Source of the DNA: Linnemannia elongata
Lineage: Eukaryota > Mortierellomycota > Mortierellomycetes > Mortierellales > Mortierellaceae
NCBI GenBank assembly: GCA_036320915.1
Contig: JAXBDG010000020.1
Location: 434,001 to 498,000, forward strand
DNA length: 64,000 bases
Direction: 5' to 3'
Shown in pieces: positions 22,931 to 35,400 of this stretch (position 1 is its first letter; every line of letters begins with the position of its first letter). The notes under the pieces are model-generated. The model did not search any database. It was given only the letters and a program-made list of their open reading frames with translations, and had not been told where the DNA came from. The translations under genes and the position numbers were made by a program.

Positions 22931-25911
22931 TATGTGTATGTTTTGTCAGGGAAAGAGGGGAGTGGATGTCGCGATGAGAGTGGAGATAAAGGTGAGGTGA
23001 AAAGATAAGAAGGTGTAAAAGAAGGAGAAGGAGAAGGGAGGGGTATGAAGAGAAGAACGATAGGAGTAAAGAAAGCGTCAAGAGAGAGATGAAAGAAGAA
23101 AGGCAGTGGTGAAATACAAAGTAGCGAAGTAAAAGAGAGAGAGGGGCTGTGGGGGAGAAGGAAAAAAAAAGATATTGAGAGGGGAGAAAGAAGGGAATCG
23201 ATGGACAATGCTCCTCTTTTTATACAGCGAACAAGGTTTACATAGAGCTACTGCGAATATATAAAAAAGTGAATAGTAAGAATAAACACTCAATTCAATC
23301 CAAAACCATCTCCTCCGCTCTCGCTCTCGTTTGCCTTGCCTCCAATCGCCCTCCCAATTGAATCGCTAATTTGAACTCAATACTTCCAAAAGGTATACAT
23401 TTTCTTAGCAGTGGGCAAAAGGGACAAAAAATTAAAGGGAGGGAAGTGTAGATATGATATGTCACTGCATTCAACACAACCCCTTGCTGGTGGCAAGATG
23501 GCAGAAATGGTCCATGTTTTTCTGTGTTGTATCATGTCCTCCTTTCTATCTCCACCGAACAAGTACAAAATTGGAGGGAGTTGGATGTAGATGAGAACAG
23601 ACCTGAGCGGTCAGACAAGCCCAGGCCACCTTGTCATCCTCCTCCTATTTCCTGCCTTAACTCACACCTACTCTTGCTTCACTTGCTTCGCTCATTCTCA
23701 ATCAATCCTCTTCTCAACAAGCCTTTATACTCTGCCTCCACATACACACAATAATAAAATTATACACATGTCTCCTACTTCACCCCCACAACACTTCGCT
23801 CTCTCTCTCTCTTTAGAGTGCACTCACTTGTCATCCCTAACAACAACATCAGTATTTTATATATTATTGTGCGTCGGATGCTTCTCTCGCATTGGTTCCC
23901 CACTCTCTTTTCAACCCTTACGCGCACTCATTTCACCTTCGCCTTGATTGCTCATCCTAAATGCCGGCACAAAGAAAAATTACAAAAAAAATAATCTTCT
24001 CCACAAACACGCACGCACACACTCACGCATACGCATATACATACGCACACCCTTCCACCCCTTCCACCCCTCACCCACCCCACCACCCCCCAAATCCATC
24101 ACACAGCAATTTTAACCAAAGATGCCATCAAAGAAAGATACATCCCATGGTTTACATACAGACATACATATATACTCTCTCAAACACACACCTCCACTAT
24201 CAAATACCCCCTATGCCAAATTGGCAATCAAAAAGGTCTCCCCACTTTGTCTTGGGTCTTTACGGCTCGTACGTGAACTCGCGTAAATGATGGCAAGGTT
24301 ATGCTTTATCGAAAGATACAAGTGCTCGGATACAGATACCACTTATGGATAAAGAGTTGTTGTTTACGGCATACTGTATCCCTCTCTTGATACGTCTAAG
24401 CGGGCGCAAAAAAAAAATACTATGCTGTCGTTATCGGCTACCCTTCTCACTCCTTCACTCTTTTCCCCCATCAAAAAAATAATCCCATATCGCCTATAGG
24501 GCTTGTCAACCATATCTTGGTCTGTGTCCCTCACCCAAACGCTCGCACCTTGTTTCCCTCTTTTCATTTCCCAATATCCTTAATCCTTTTACCTAATGCT
24601 TCTTAACCAAAAACCCTAACAGCCAGAAAACCCTATCAATTGGCTGGGCCCCTGTTCCCCCCAAGCTACAGTCTGTGTCTTCTCTCATTCAGTCTTCATT
24701 TCTCGTCGCTAATTGATATACATTAGGGTGCAGAGTCCCTCTCATTGGCCAGGGGGGCAGAAAATTTTTTTACATCGCCTCGCCCGTTAGCCTTTTTGCC
24801 TGCCCCAGTTAGAATTTGACCTGTCCTGAGCGAGCGAGAACGATACATCTTCAGTACTACTTTCTGCTAGTTCTGCAGGGGTACCTTGTTCGGGTAACGA
24901 GGAATTGGGAACTAACAGGTTGGAGGAGTTACAGTGAGGGAGAGTGTGTGCACATAAGCTTGTCATGTTGTGTCTGCGACATACATTAGATCCTTTCTTG
25001 AATGTCTCTCTTTCTCGCTACTACGTTTTATATATCTATCGCTTTGTCTCTTTGTGCCCCAAATCTATGTGTTCACCGGGACAGCACTAGTCCTTTTTGT
25101 TGAGAAGCCAGTGATACTCGTCAGAGATAGTGAGTATCTCAGGGAACTGTGCGTCTCTTTTTCGTAAAGGCGATAAAGAGAACGAGAATAGTGAAGATAA
25201 ATAGAATAAACATGATAGCGAAGATATGGATAACAAAAAATAGCAACATCAACAAAGAACACACAAAAATAATCTGAATGGAGGGAGGGAGGGAGTGTGT
25301 GTGTGAGAGAGAGAGGAGACAACATATGGCATGGAACTTGGGCGGAACATGAAAATCAACGCCCTCCATTTGTTCGTTCGTGCCAGCCTTTGTAACTTCC
25401 TCACCAACCAAACTGACCCTTCAATGAAAAAAAACAGGGGGGGGCAGGATAACAAACAACAACATGGCGGAACAGACATTCAAGTACAGCTCGCATGGCA
25501 AATTCGCTCATCGTGATTTTTTTTCGTCTTGCTCCAGACCATTCTGATCCCTCTCTTTCCCTGTTTCCCTTTACCCCTGTTTTTTTATTTTTGCTTCCTC
25601 CCTCCACTATGTCTTCCATGCCCTCGCCCTTGTGAACAACAAAGAAATTAATGAAATTGCTTCACAACCAACGAAAATCGGTCGTTCGGCCATCTCGTCT
25701 TTTGTTTCTAAAAGAAGCTCGTTAAATGAACTGAAAGAACGATGCTTTGACCAGGAAGAGGAGTGGGAGGTACACAACGTTTTTCTGATGGTACCTACGG
25801 TAAACAATCCAAAATGAGCTACCCAAAAATGAGTTCAACGGTTGGAGTGAGCAGAAGGACGGAGTCCTTTTCATTTTGTTTATGAATGGAGCCGCTCAAT
25901 TGGATAAATAT

Positions 25912-25950
<39 letters not shown>

Positions 25951-28900
25951 AGAGACAGAGAGGGAGAGGGTCAAAGAGCATATACAAAAAAGGTTACTAA
26001 ACGGACACCGCACCGAGCTGTAACCATAGACCGCGACACAAATAACAAGGCTGGACAGAACCAGAACCAGAGCCAGAGTCTTAAAGAAAGTTATAGCGGA
26101 GTCAATATGCGATCTTCCTATTTTCTTGCACAAAGTTCATCTTCAACTCCGTCGCACCCTTTTTTTTGCGTTTTTAGACAATGTGGACTCGGCAATAGCA
26201 CCCCAACACCCAGTTGACAGTGTCTGAAAGCGAGTGATCAGCGGTGGTTGCTGTTGCAGCAATGACACAAATATGTATCAGTCTATACCTGTTCTTCGTC
26301 TCATACGCGCTGGGGGGGGGGGTTTTTTTTGAGCGGGGGGTCCAGGGATCTGGCATATTTAACGTACGAGGGCTCCCCAAAGACCTAGGACAAGTCGAAA
26401 CAATGTGGTGTCAAACGCTAAACAATAAATGTCCGGTTCTGTATGTACATTCATGCAACAACTTGGCAGGAACCGGTTATTCATAGCGCTGTAGATGCGA
26501 ACAAGGGTATGGATGCATACAGATCACAATCCTCATTCAAATCAAAGCTTGAAAAAAAGGCGAATGCCGAAATATGAATGAGGAAAATAACAAGGCTCAG
26601 ATCCATCGCGATCTGTAAGGAGATGTAGAAAGGGGGGTGCACAAAATGAAAGTGCCGAATTTTGGTTTACGAGCGAGCCCTAATCCAACAACAACCCCTG
26701 TTATTTTTCATTCATTTCCTGAGCGACCCTCGTTGTAATAGAACCTTAAGATAATTATTTCACTTCGGCAACGCACGCAGTGTCGTTTCCAAGGAGGATG
26801 ATGAGAAACATTTCCCTAGAGCAGAAAAAGGTTCAAGAGGGTCCAATTCATCAACTGTCTAGCCCTTCTTTCTACTTCATAGTTGGGAAATGGTCTGGTC
26901 CTGGCTCTTTTACAGTTGCTATCAACAAATGAAAAGAAATGAAGAGAGGTGGTCCTAGAACGCGTCCACTCCGCCTCACACGGCTCCCTCAATTGGAATT
27001 GGGAAAATCATCCTAAAGAAAAAAAAATATATTCTCCGCATAAGCCATACACCGAGGGGGAGGGGGTCGGAGTTCTACACAGAGAAATCTTTCGCTCGCT
27101 CCCTTTAATTTTTTGTTTGGATTGGCATGCCGTTTTCCTCCCATATGAGCCTTAGAATAAAAATACTACGAGCGGACGAGAAACAAGAGAGAGGAACGGG
27201 AGAGAGGACAGGAGAAAAAAAAATAGTGACTTGAGAGCATTGGGGTAAGAGGAGAGAATGGGAGGGGTACACTATGTGAGAGCAAGAGGGAGGGGAGGGG
27301 AGGCGCGACTTGGAGGTATTCTCCGAAGAGTACATTTTCATCCCTTGCATTGGAGCCTAAGGAACATAGTCTAGCAGGCTGCTGGTCATAGATCAAGAGA
27401 CAAAGAGACAGGCTGACTCTTTACGATACACACACACACACACACACACATGCTCATGCACTCGCCACCAGTACTATTACCATTACCACCCCTACCAAAA
27501 AAAATATAATGAAGTGGACCAAAAGAACAACCCTCATTTCGATACCCCAAAGGCTCAGTCGTTAAAGAAAGAAAGCGAAATGAGGAAAAAAAGAAGGTTA
27601 TGGTTCGCGATAACCAGTTCATTTAACTCTCTTTCATCGACACTCCATCATCATCATCATCACCATCATCCTAAAAAAAAGAAACCTAAGCCCGTTCATC
27701 CATCCCATTCAGCTCCCTCTCGCCATCAATGGCTCTTTGGTTTTCACATATTTTTTTTTTTTTTTTTGCTTTGCCTTCATCAAGCTCACCTCACAACATC
27801 ACTGAACACCACTTTTGTATGTCCGATGTTCATTTCCTCTCTTTCCCCCCCCCCCCCCCCCAATAACAACACACACACGCACATCCTTAACACTGTCACT
27901 CCATAGATCAAAAGTAAAACGTAAAAGCAGTTGAAAAAAAAGTCCTAGATCATGGTTCCCCTCCTCCCAATGTACTTTTCATAATTAACCAAATCACTTT
28001 AGGTCGCATCAACTTTTTCATTTTGGCGACATTGAGAGACTGACCATTCAAGTGTCTCGGTTGGTCATTTCCTTTTTTTTCCCTTGTCCTTGCTCTCGTC
28101 GTCTTCCCCTCCCTCGTCGCTAACATCTCATAAACCTTGTTACCCTGTCACCTTGTCACCCGTTCAAACCCCTGCCTTTGCCCTAATTTGCATTTATGGT
28201 TCATTTCCATTATCCATATTACTCTCACACCTCCATCGTGAATCGGCAGGCCATGAATGGTCCGACTTGAACATTGGACCCTTCTTCCATCAAGATATCA
28301 GCTGTCCACTAACCTGCCTTTGCCTTTAACAAACTGACACCCACCCACTCAACCCTCACGCTCGCTCATACACGCACCCTCCCTCTTAGCTTGCCTAGAC
28401 CTCTCGTCGTCATGCTTACCTCAGAACGCAGGTATGATCTTAGTACTATGAAAATGTTCTGGACCACCCTCCACCACCAATTGCTAATACCATCCACCAC
28501 TTCCCAACTTCCCCTCCCCCTTTTTTTTTCTTTTTTTTTCTCTTTATCTCGGCGAATGTCAATCAAACCCAGACAGTCCATTTCCATGGGTGGATTTGCA
28601 ATAGATAAGATCAATCATGGAGAGACACCAAGAATGAGTGAAAAAAGTCTCCGTTTGTCATGGGGAGAAGTGCTCACAAACGAATAACCCAAACCCCCCT
28701 CCCCATGAACACACTTTCGAATGGTATCTTTGTCAATGCCATATGTCTCATAGCTTGAAGCTTCCTCAATACTAGACCCCTACCCCCTACCTCATCCCCA
28801 TTCCCCGTCAGTAGAGACTCCCCCTCGGGGAATATCAGAACGCCAAATAAAAAAAAACAACCTACACTGAACAAAATCCTTCTATGGGCGGCTATGGTAA

Positions 28901-29439
28901 TACAGAAATATGCCTTGATCTGCATATTGTATTTTCTCATTCCTTCCTCTCCACACAAGCCTTAATGTGAGCCTGTCTGCACTAGAGAATATCAAATACC
29001 CTATTATTCTTTACCGAAGCGATCGTCGTCGCCCGCTTGTCCAACCCATGTGCAACCTAACAACAAATCGCAATGTAGCAAAGGCCGAAGGAAACAAACA
29101 AAAAGGCACATGTGCTGCACAACTCGACCCTCGTCTTACGTTTTTTTCTGCATGCATCCAGACAAATCGAGAGCAGCAAGGCAACATTTCCTTACAGGAA
29201 TTTACAAAGCCATCGATCTATCCCCATCCCCATCCGATCAAAAAAAAAAAAAAAAAAAATAACAACGCGATCGATCCTCAACTTTAGCACACCTTCGCCC
29301 TAGGACAATCATCCAGTCCCCTCCCTTCGTTCGCAATGCACCAACCGTCCTAGCACGCTTGTTCCTTATTGTGTGTGTTATGTGCAATAATGCAAATAGA
29401 TCTTTTAGTACAAAATAAATACAATGTAATAGTGTAAAG
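22931..29439. other. 6.5-kb gene-poor region
   Basis: I find no gene on either strand. Frames are short and low in complexity. The part near 23000 is the purine-rich (minus-strand pyrimidine-rich) leader of the methyltransferase gene. Simple repeats include (GA)n at about 25917-25949, (CA)n at about 27430-27451, C17 at about 27845-27861 and A20 at 29240-29259. It could hold long leaders, noncoding RNA, or genes with very short exons that I cannot resolve. Confidence 0.5.
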
Positions 29440-32400
29440 CTAATCCTTTCGGCCAGGGAGGTCATTTACCCTTTGGCTCCAAACGCCACAGACCGCGTGG
29501 TTCAACGCAATGATCCGGTTCTGCACTTCAAGCAATTGTCTAATGTTCAATAGTAAAAAACAAACGATCAAGGAGTCGATCATTAGTGGTCAATGAAAAA
29601 ACAAACAAGTCAACAGACTGATGTAGAAAACAAGAATAAACGCAAGTATCTCAAAAAACAAAAGGAGGCATGGTCCGACAACGATAAACAAAATCAAACA
29701 CAAAATAATAAAAATGATCGAGAAGTAAGGAATTTGATCCCGTTCCTTACCTAGAATCCAACTTGCCAAGCAGCTCTTTGGCCTCTTCGACACGGCGAAG
29801 TGCTGTCATAAACTCTATGCGGTCCACGATTGGCCCGTTCTGCTCCGGTGAAGGCCCATCTGCAACTTCAACAGCTGCATCCGTGCCTCCTCCCACACTT
29901 GCTGCATTTTCCAGATGGCTCTCGTCCGATGCGCCAGTAAGATTCTTAGCCGAGACTGAGACCGAGTCCGAAGCCGACGCCGATGTCGGTGATGTTGTTG
30001 TGGTTGGAGATCTTCTCAGAACCTTCTTTCTCCTGGGCTCAAGCTTGCTCTCTGGAGAAGGCGAGTTGGACTGAGAAGAGGAAGAAGACCTGGGAGAGGA
30101 AGCATTCTGAGTAGATGAAGCATAAGACGAATTTGGAGGCCTGCCACGCTTACGCTTCACCTCCACAACAACTTCCTTGACCTCTTCCTGAAGCTTAGTC
30201 TCCTGCTCCTGTTCCTGCTTTGGAGACTTTGACTCTGCAAGGTTCTCAGACTCGTTAGAGGCATTCTGTTGTGAGAGCACGCTCAGACTCTTTTCTTCAT
30301 CAACCTCCACCTTGCCGATGCTCTGCGACTCCTCAATCACAATCTCCATTCGATCAACGCCGGGCTCGCCAATGACCGTCTTCTTCACGGCGGTCGGTTC
30401 CAAGGGATCCTCAGCAAAAACGACTTCCCTTGGAGCTTCCGCGACAACGGCTGGCGTAACCTCCACGATCGGTTCTTTGGAATCCTCCGCAGCAGATTCT
30501 TTACGATACTCCACGATAGGTCTCACTGAATCGTCCACTGGTGGCTCCTTTGTGCCATCCACATCGATATCCATTTTGGTGACCTCCAATGGCTGGCTTC
30601 TTTGCTCGGGTTGCTGGGATATGTCCAACGTTGTCACCTCAGAGTCGTTTCCCAGCTCGACGGGCGTCTGTGTAGTCGTCTCTGGCAACCCAGCTGCAGA
30701 TCCAGCACTGCTCGAGGTAACACTGGCATATCCATGGTCTTCACTGCGTGAGTTGATTGATCCCTGTGATACAACCGATTCCGATTCCAATGCGACGGCA
30801 GGGGTAGAGGTAGGAGCAGCAGCAATAGGCGTAGCAGGCGACGATGGGAAAGTTGGAGCGGTGGCGCTTAGATCATCCTTGGCAGGGTCGTATGGCTGCA
30901 ATGGAGGCTCTAACCTCCAGACAGGAGGAGCCGGCAAGTGTGTCCGGAATTCCTTTCTGGTGGGGCTGGGAATCCTCTGGACAGGCTGCTTAGTCGGTGT
31001 TAATACCTCGGCTTCATCCCAAGATCCAGCATCATCAGGCGACAACGACCTTCTCGTCTGCTCGCTCGACTTGCCAACCAGACTCTTGTTAACGGGATCC
31101 ATTTCCAAAGTATGCACAAGCTTACTTCTCTTCCTCTTCGTTGGCGTCCTGTCTTCTCGATCCCCCCCCTCCTTCTCAAACTCATCCGCCTCTTCCGAAA
31201 GCAAACGTAAACTCCTGGCCCTATTCTTGGCAGATGTTGGTGTCACCGGAGCATCTTTCTTTGGTGATGAGGTAGGTGACGACGAAGACGAGACTGCAAG
31301 TTCAGCCTTCTGCTTCATCAGCTTTGAAGCGCTGACCCTGACATGCAGTTCTGCAGGAATAGAAAGCAAAGCCTCCTGTGACATGGAAGCCGAGAACTGA
31401 GGCATCTCCGTCTGAGAACTGTCCTCATAGTTCCAACCGGGCAATTTGACCGTCGCAACCAACTTCAGCGGCCGCATCGCCTCGACAAACGCCTCGGGGT
31501 ATATCAGATCCACCTGCGACATACCAAACGTCTCATTCCAGAACTCGAGCGTCTTGTTCACAACAGCCTTCCGTCCAGAGACAAGAGCTGCTACTAGCAG
31601 GGGCGATAAGCGGGCAAGCTCCTCAGACGAAAATGGACCCGCCGCTGCTTTACCACCAACTCCTCCTGAGAGTGATGTCGAAGATGACGACCTTGACAGC
31701 AATCCCGCTCCCGCTGCTGACTTCGACCCCGTCCCTGATCCTGCGCCACGGGTTGCCAGTGCGCGATCATATGCACCCCGGATAGTCGTCGATGGAGGCG
31801 CCATAACAGATCCAAAGCCAGACGTTGCTCCGTCCTCCTTGTTCTCTTCACCACAGCTCCGCAACCGGTGCAAGATACAGTCGTTCCAGAGAGTCTCAAG
31901 CCGTGCCTGGTATGCTTGCCGGGTTTCCTTGGGCAAGTCTCTGATGGCATGCCCAGAGTCAGCCAACCAGAGCAATATTGCCTTGTGTAGATGTTGGATC
32001 CACTGCATGACAAGTGACGTGGGCGCCTTGTTGATCACCTTCTCCAGCAAGAGAATGGCGGATTCCTGCATGGCTGGGATCTTGGCAGGGTCCTCTTCAA
32101 GGTCCGTGGTGAGTTGGATACCCCTGTACGCTTGCTTTACCAACATCAGGCAAACGTTCAAGATACCATCGACAAACTCCGCGCTCCTGATTTTGCAGCA
32201 AAGAATTCAAAAGGTACAATGAGTATTCAAGAACAGTACGACTACGCATGTCATTAAAGCGACAAAGGTCACAAAACTTACTGCTTGGGCTGTGATTTTG
32301 ATGACTCAAGTCCATAGTAGGCGCCACGTCCCAAAGATGTGTTGAGCGCTGCCTTGGGGTCCGCCAAGATCATAGTGTCCACAAGAATACTCGTGAAACT

Positions 32401-35400
32401 GACGCTCATAGGCTGCATCCTATTGTGCAAATGGAATGAAGGGGCTTATTAGTTAACTTGTACGCGGAGTTAATAACTCCATCAAACAGGAAGGATCGTC
32501 ACTTACCACACGTATGGCACGCTAAAGTCATAGCACTTCTGAAGCCGAGTGGCAAGAGCATTCAAGACAGCATTGGCTCTTCCGCGTTTGTGCTGGGCAA
32601 TCCTGTAAAAGTTTCTGACTAGAGACGTCCACACAGGTAGGCAGATCTGTGTGCGCTTCTCCAGAAACAAGGCTTCATGTCTCAAAGTCTCCTTGTCCTC
32701 ACCCTCGTGTGTTCGTTGACTGTGATCGTCCTGCACGTTCTCGTTCTTGTCTTTTCGCATACCACGAAGGATGCTAAGGGGGTATAATAACACAATGAAC
32801 AAGTCCTCGTATCCTGAATTTGCTCCAGGTGAGTGGGCTTCCGTGATTTCGTTGACAGTACTGATGGAGTTTGACAGTCGCACAGCTAATTCATAAGAAT
32901 TAAGCATTGTTAGCCTATATCTCATATTTGAGTGCCACCATTCATGCAAAGTGCATCGTGTATCTTGAAGTAACTTACCAACGATAGACCAATACTTGAT
33001 CTCAAAGTCACGGAAAGCCAAGGAAGAGATAGGGCCATGTGACACCGCAGGCCAGACCAGAGTGCTGGTTGTCTGCCTCTTGGCTTTAATATCGTCTAAA
33101 TGGCCGACACATCTGTAGAGTGCACGCAGCGCTTGAAGGCTGCTTGCTGACCAATCAACAAGAGTTGAGGTGGCTTGCCAGAATGAGGACTCAAAGTGAG
33201 TACTCTGGACCGACTCGCCCAATGCCAACCAACACTTTAGAATAAATTCTAAAGACGAAAACAAATAGTTCGAATGTTAAGAATATGTCCTCCACCCAAA
33301 AAACATGCACTGAAAGATTGGCGTCCGTGAGATTGCTTACCCATAGGTGACATGGTGGCATCTCTAGGTTCCACAACCTGAACGATCTTTGTTGGCGATT
33401 CTGAGTTGATAGATTCCTGCTGCAGAGCGTCGAAAATATCCGCATGGATCGTATCCCGCACCTTGTAGCGCGTAGCGACAAGCGTTTTGACAGACATGAT
33501 CTCAACGAGACCCGTGTACAGGTAGTGAACAATGTCTGCACGAATGATATATCCTGCTTTCTCAGGATCAGCCTGTAGCTTTTTAACGTCCTCGTTCTCC
33601 CGATCAGGCCAGTCGCCAGGAACAAGAGTCGATGGGTTCGACTTTGAGACTCGTTCAATAAAGTACAACAGCGATGCTACTGCACGTTCTGCTTCACCTG
33701 TCGCCTTCAAGCCTAGCGTGGAAAAAGGCAAGCGTAGAGGTATTAATAACGATCCAAGAGGTGTCTCTCCAATTCGCTGAAAACAGTAATGCAGTGTAAA
33801 ACCATACCTTTCTCGTGTAGGTTGATATCCCGGACAGCTCTCACAAGGCTTTCCCAGAGCCTTGAGCACGGTTGAGTCAGGAAAGGCAGACCAGTTATAC
33901 TGCTCAGCCGCCACTCGTCTCGGCTGGCATCGGTAATTTTATGTTGGAGATGCATTGTCAAGAAGAGACACTCTAGTCCTTCATCTAAAAGCTTCGTTCG
34001 TACCCAATGCGCCTCAGACATTCCCAAGTCTGCAAACGAGATCGATCCTGGTGCAATGAACTGTGAGCCCTCCAGAAGGTCTAAATACAGCGGACAGAGT
34101 CGTCATATGGCAGTCGGTTAGTGTCTGATATATAAGGTATTAATACTGGGAGGTGATAGCTACAAAATACATACCAGCACCGCCAGAGTTGCTGAACATG
34201 GCTGTAAGAAGTCTCAGGATAAGATCGCGAATATGCTCGGACTCATCGGTGACCAGAGGCCGTACAATGGGGAAGAAAACCTCGTCGTCATTCTAGATGT
34301 CCACAATGAAGAGAAGACACCCGTTAGTTCTCAGGTCATCCTCGATGCAGTCTCTTGTCAATACGTCTGCAGCCTGTTACCCACCTTGACCAATTCGGGT
34401 CCCAGACCGTACACCAACGCCATCCAGGCATTCGTAGCAGCAAGTCGCGTGCGATTGTGATTAATTGGACCCAAGCTAGAGTGGAAAGTAACAGCGTCGA
34501 TGATAAATATCCTTGTACGCTCAGAACATTCCATAGTGACTACAACAGAGCAAAAGGTACTCACCCTTTGGCAATAGGTCTGAAAATCAACTTGCGAGTC
34601 TTTTCAGCGTGAAGTTGACCGCCCCGCGAAAAGTTGTAGATCAGGCGCCTAGAGTTGCATATGCAGGAAGACGCGTTAGCAATTATGGTTGTGTTGATAC
34701 CATTCTGATCAAAAGTACCAATAAGTCCATGGTATAACCTACGTCCATGCCTTGAACGCGGTGATTTTGGCATCGGTGTTCTTGTTTATGCCTCGGTTGA
34801 AGGCAGTCTGTGGTTCAGGAACAGGATAATTGACGGATATTAGTAGCCGCCATATATTTAGGGGTCATTATGGAGCAAAACTTTGAAAGAAAACACAAAG
34901 GGCGTTGATCATACCTCCACAATCTTCAGCATAGGGTTGAGTATGGGATGACGGTGCAGATCCTTGCCCAAGACAGTCGCCACTGTGCCCCACACTCTGA
35001 GAGCGAACACCTCTGAGAAGTGAAAATGAAGAGAAGAAACATATTAGAAAAGGTCTCATACAGGGTCACGGTCCTTCACACATTACTCCTCGAACATTAC
35101 CATGGGAAGGCTTGAGGTGCTCCTCATCCAGCTTCTGGACGAATTTCTCGCCGTGCTCATTCATAAACGCGATCGCCGCCATTCGGAGACGATTGTCATC
35201 TGTTTGGAGGAACGTGGGAATAAGGGCCTGTATACTCTCGAGTGCCTTCTTTCGGATTCCTGGGACATCATGAACAAGAAGGAGTAACAGCGAAGAGAGC
35301 CACACCTGTGCGCTTGGTACAATCTCCTCCGGATGGTTGACCAAGAACGCGATCAAGTTCTAAATCATTTCATGGATGGTGTAAGGGTCAGATATAGTCC

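Noticed and set aside
24590..24620. Telomere-like CCCTAA units near 24615
   Set aside because: Isolated single units with no tandem array; chance occurrence.
30312..31400. 362-codon open frame on the plus strand
   Set aside because: It is antisense to the main Rif1 exon. Composition (Ser/Gly/Val from reversed Ser/Glu/Pro codons) and lack of any motif mark it as a shadow frame.
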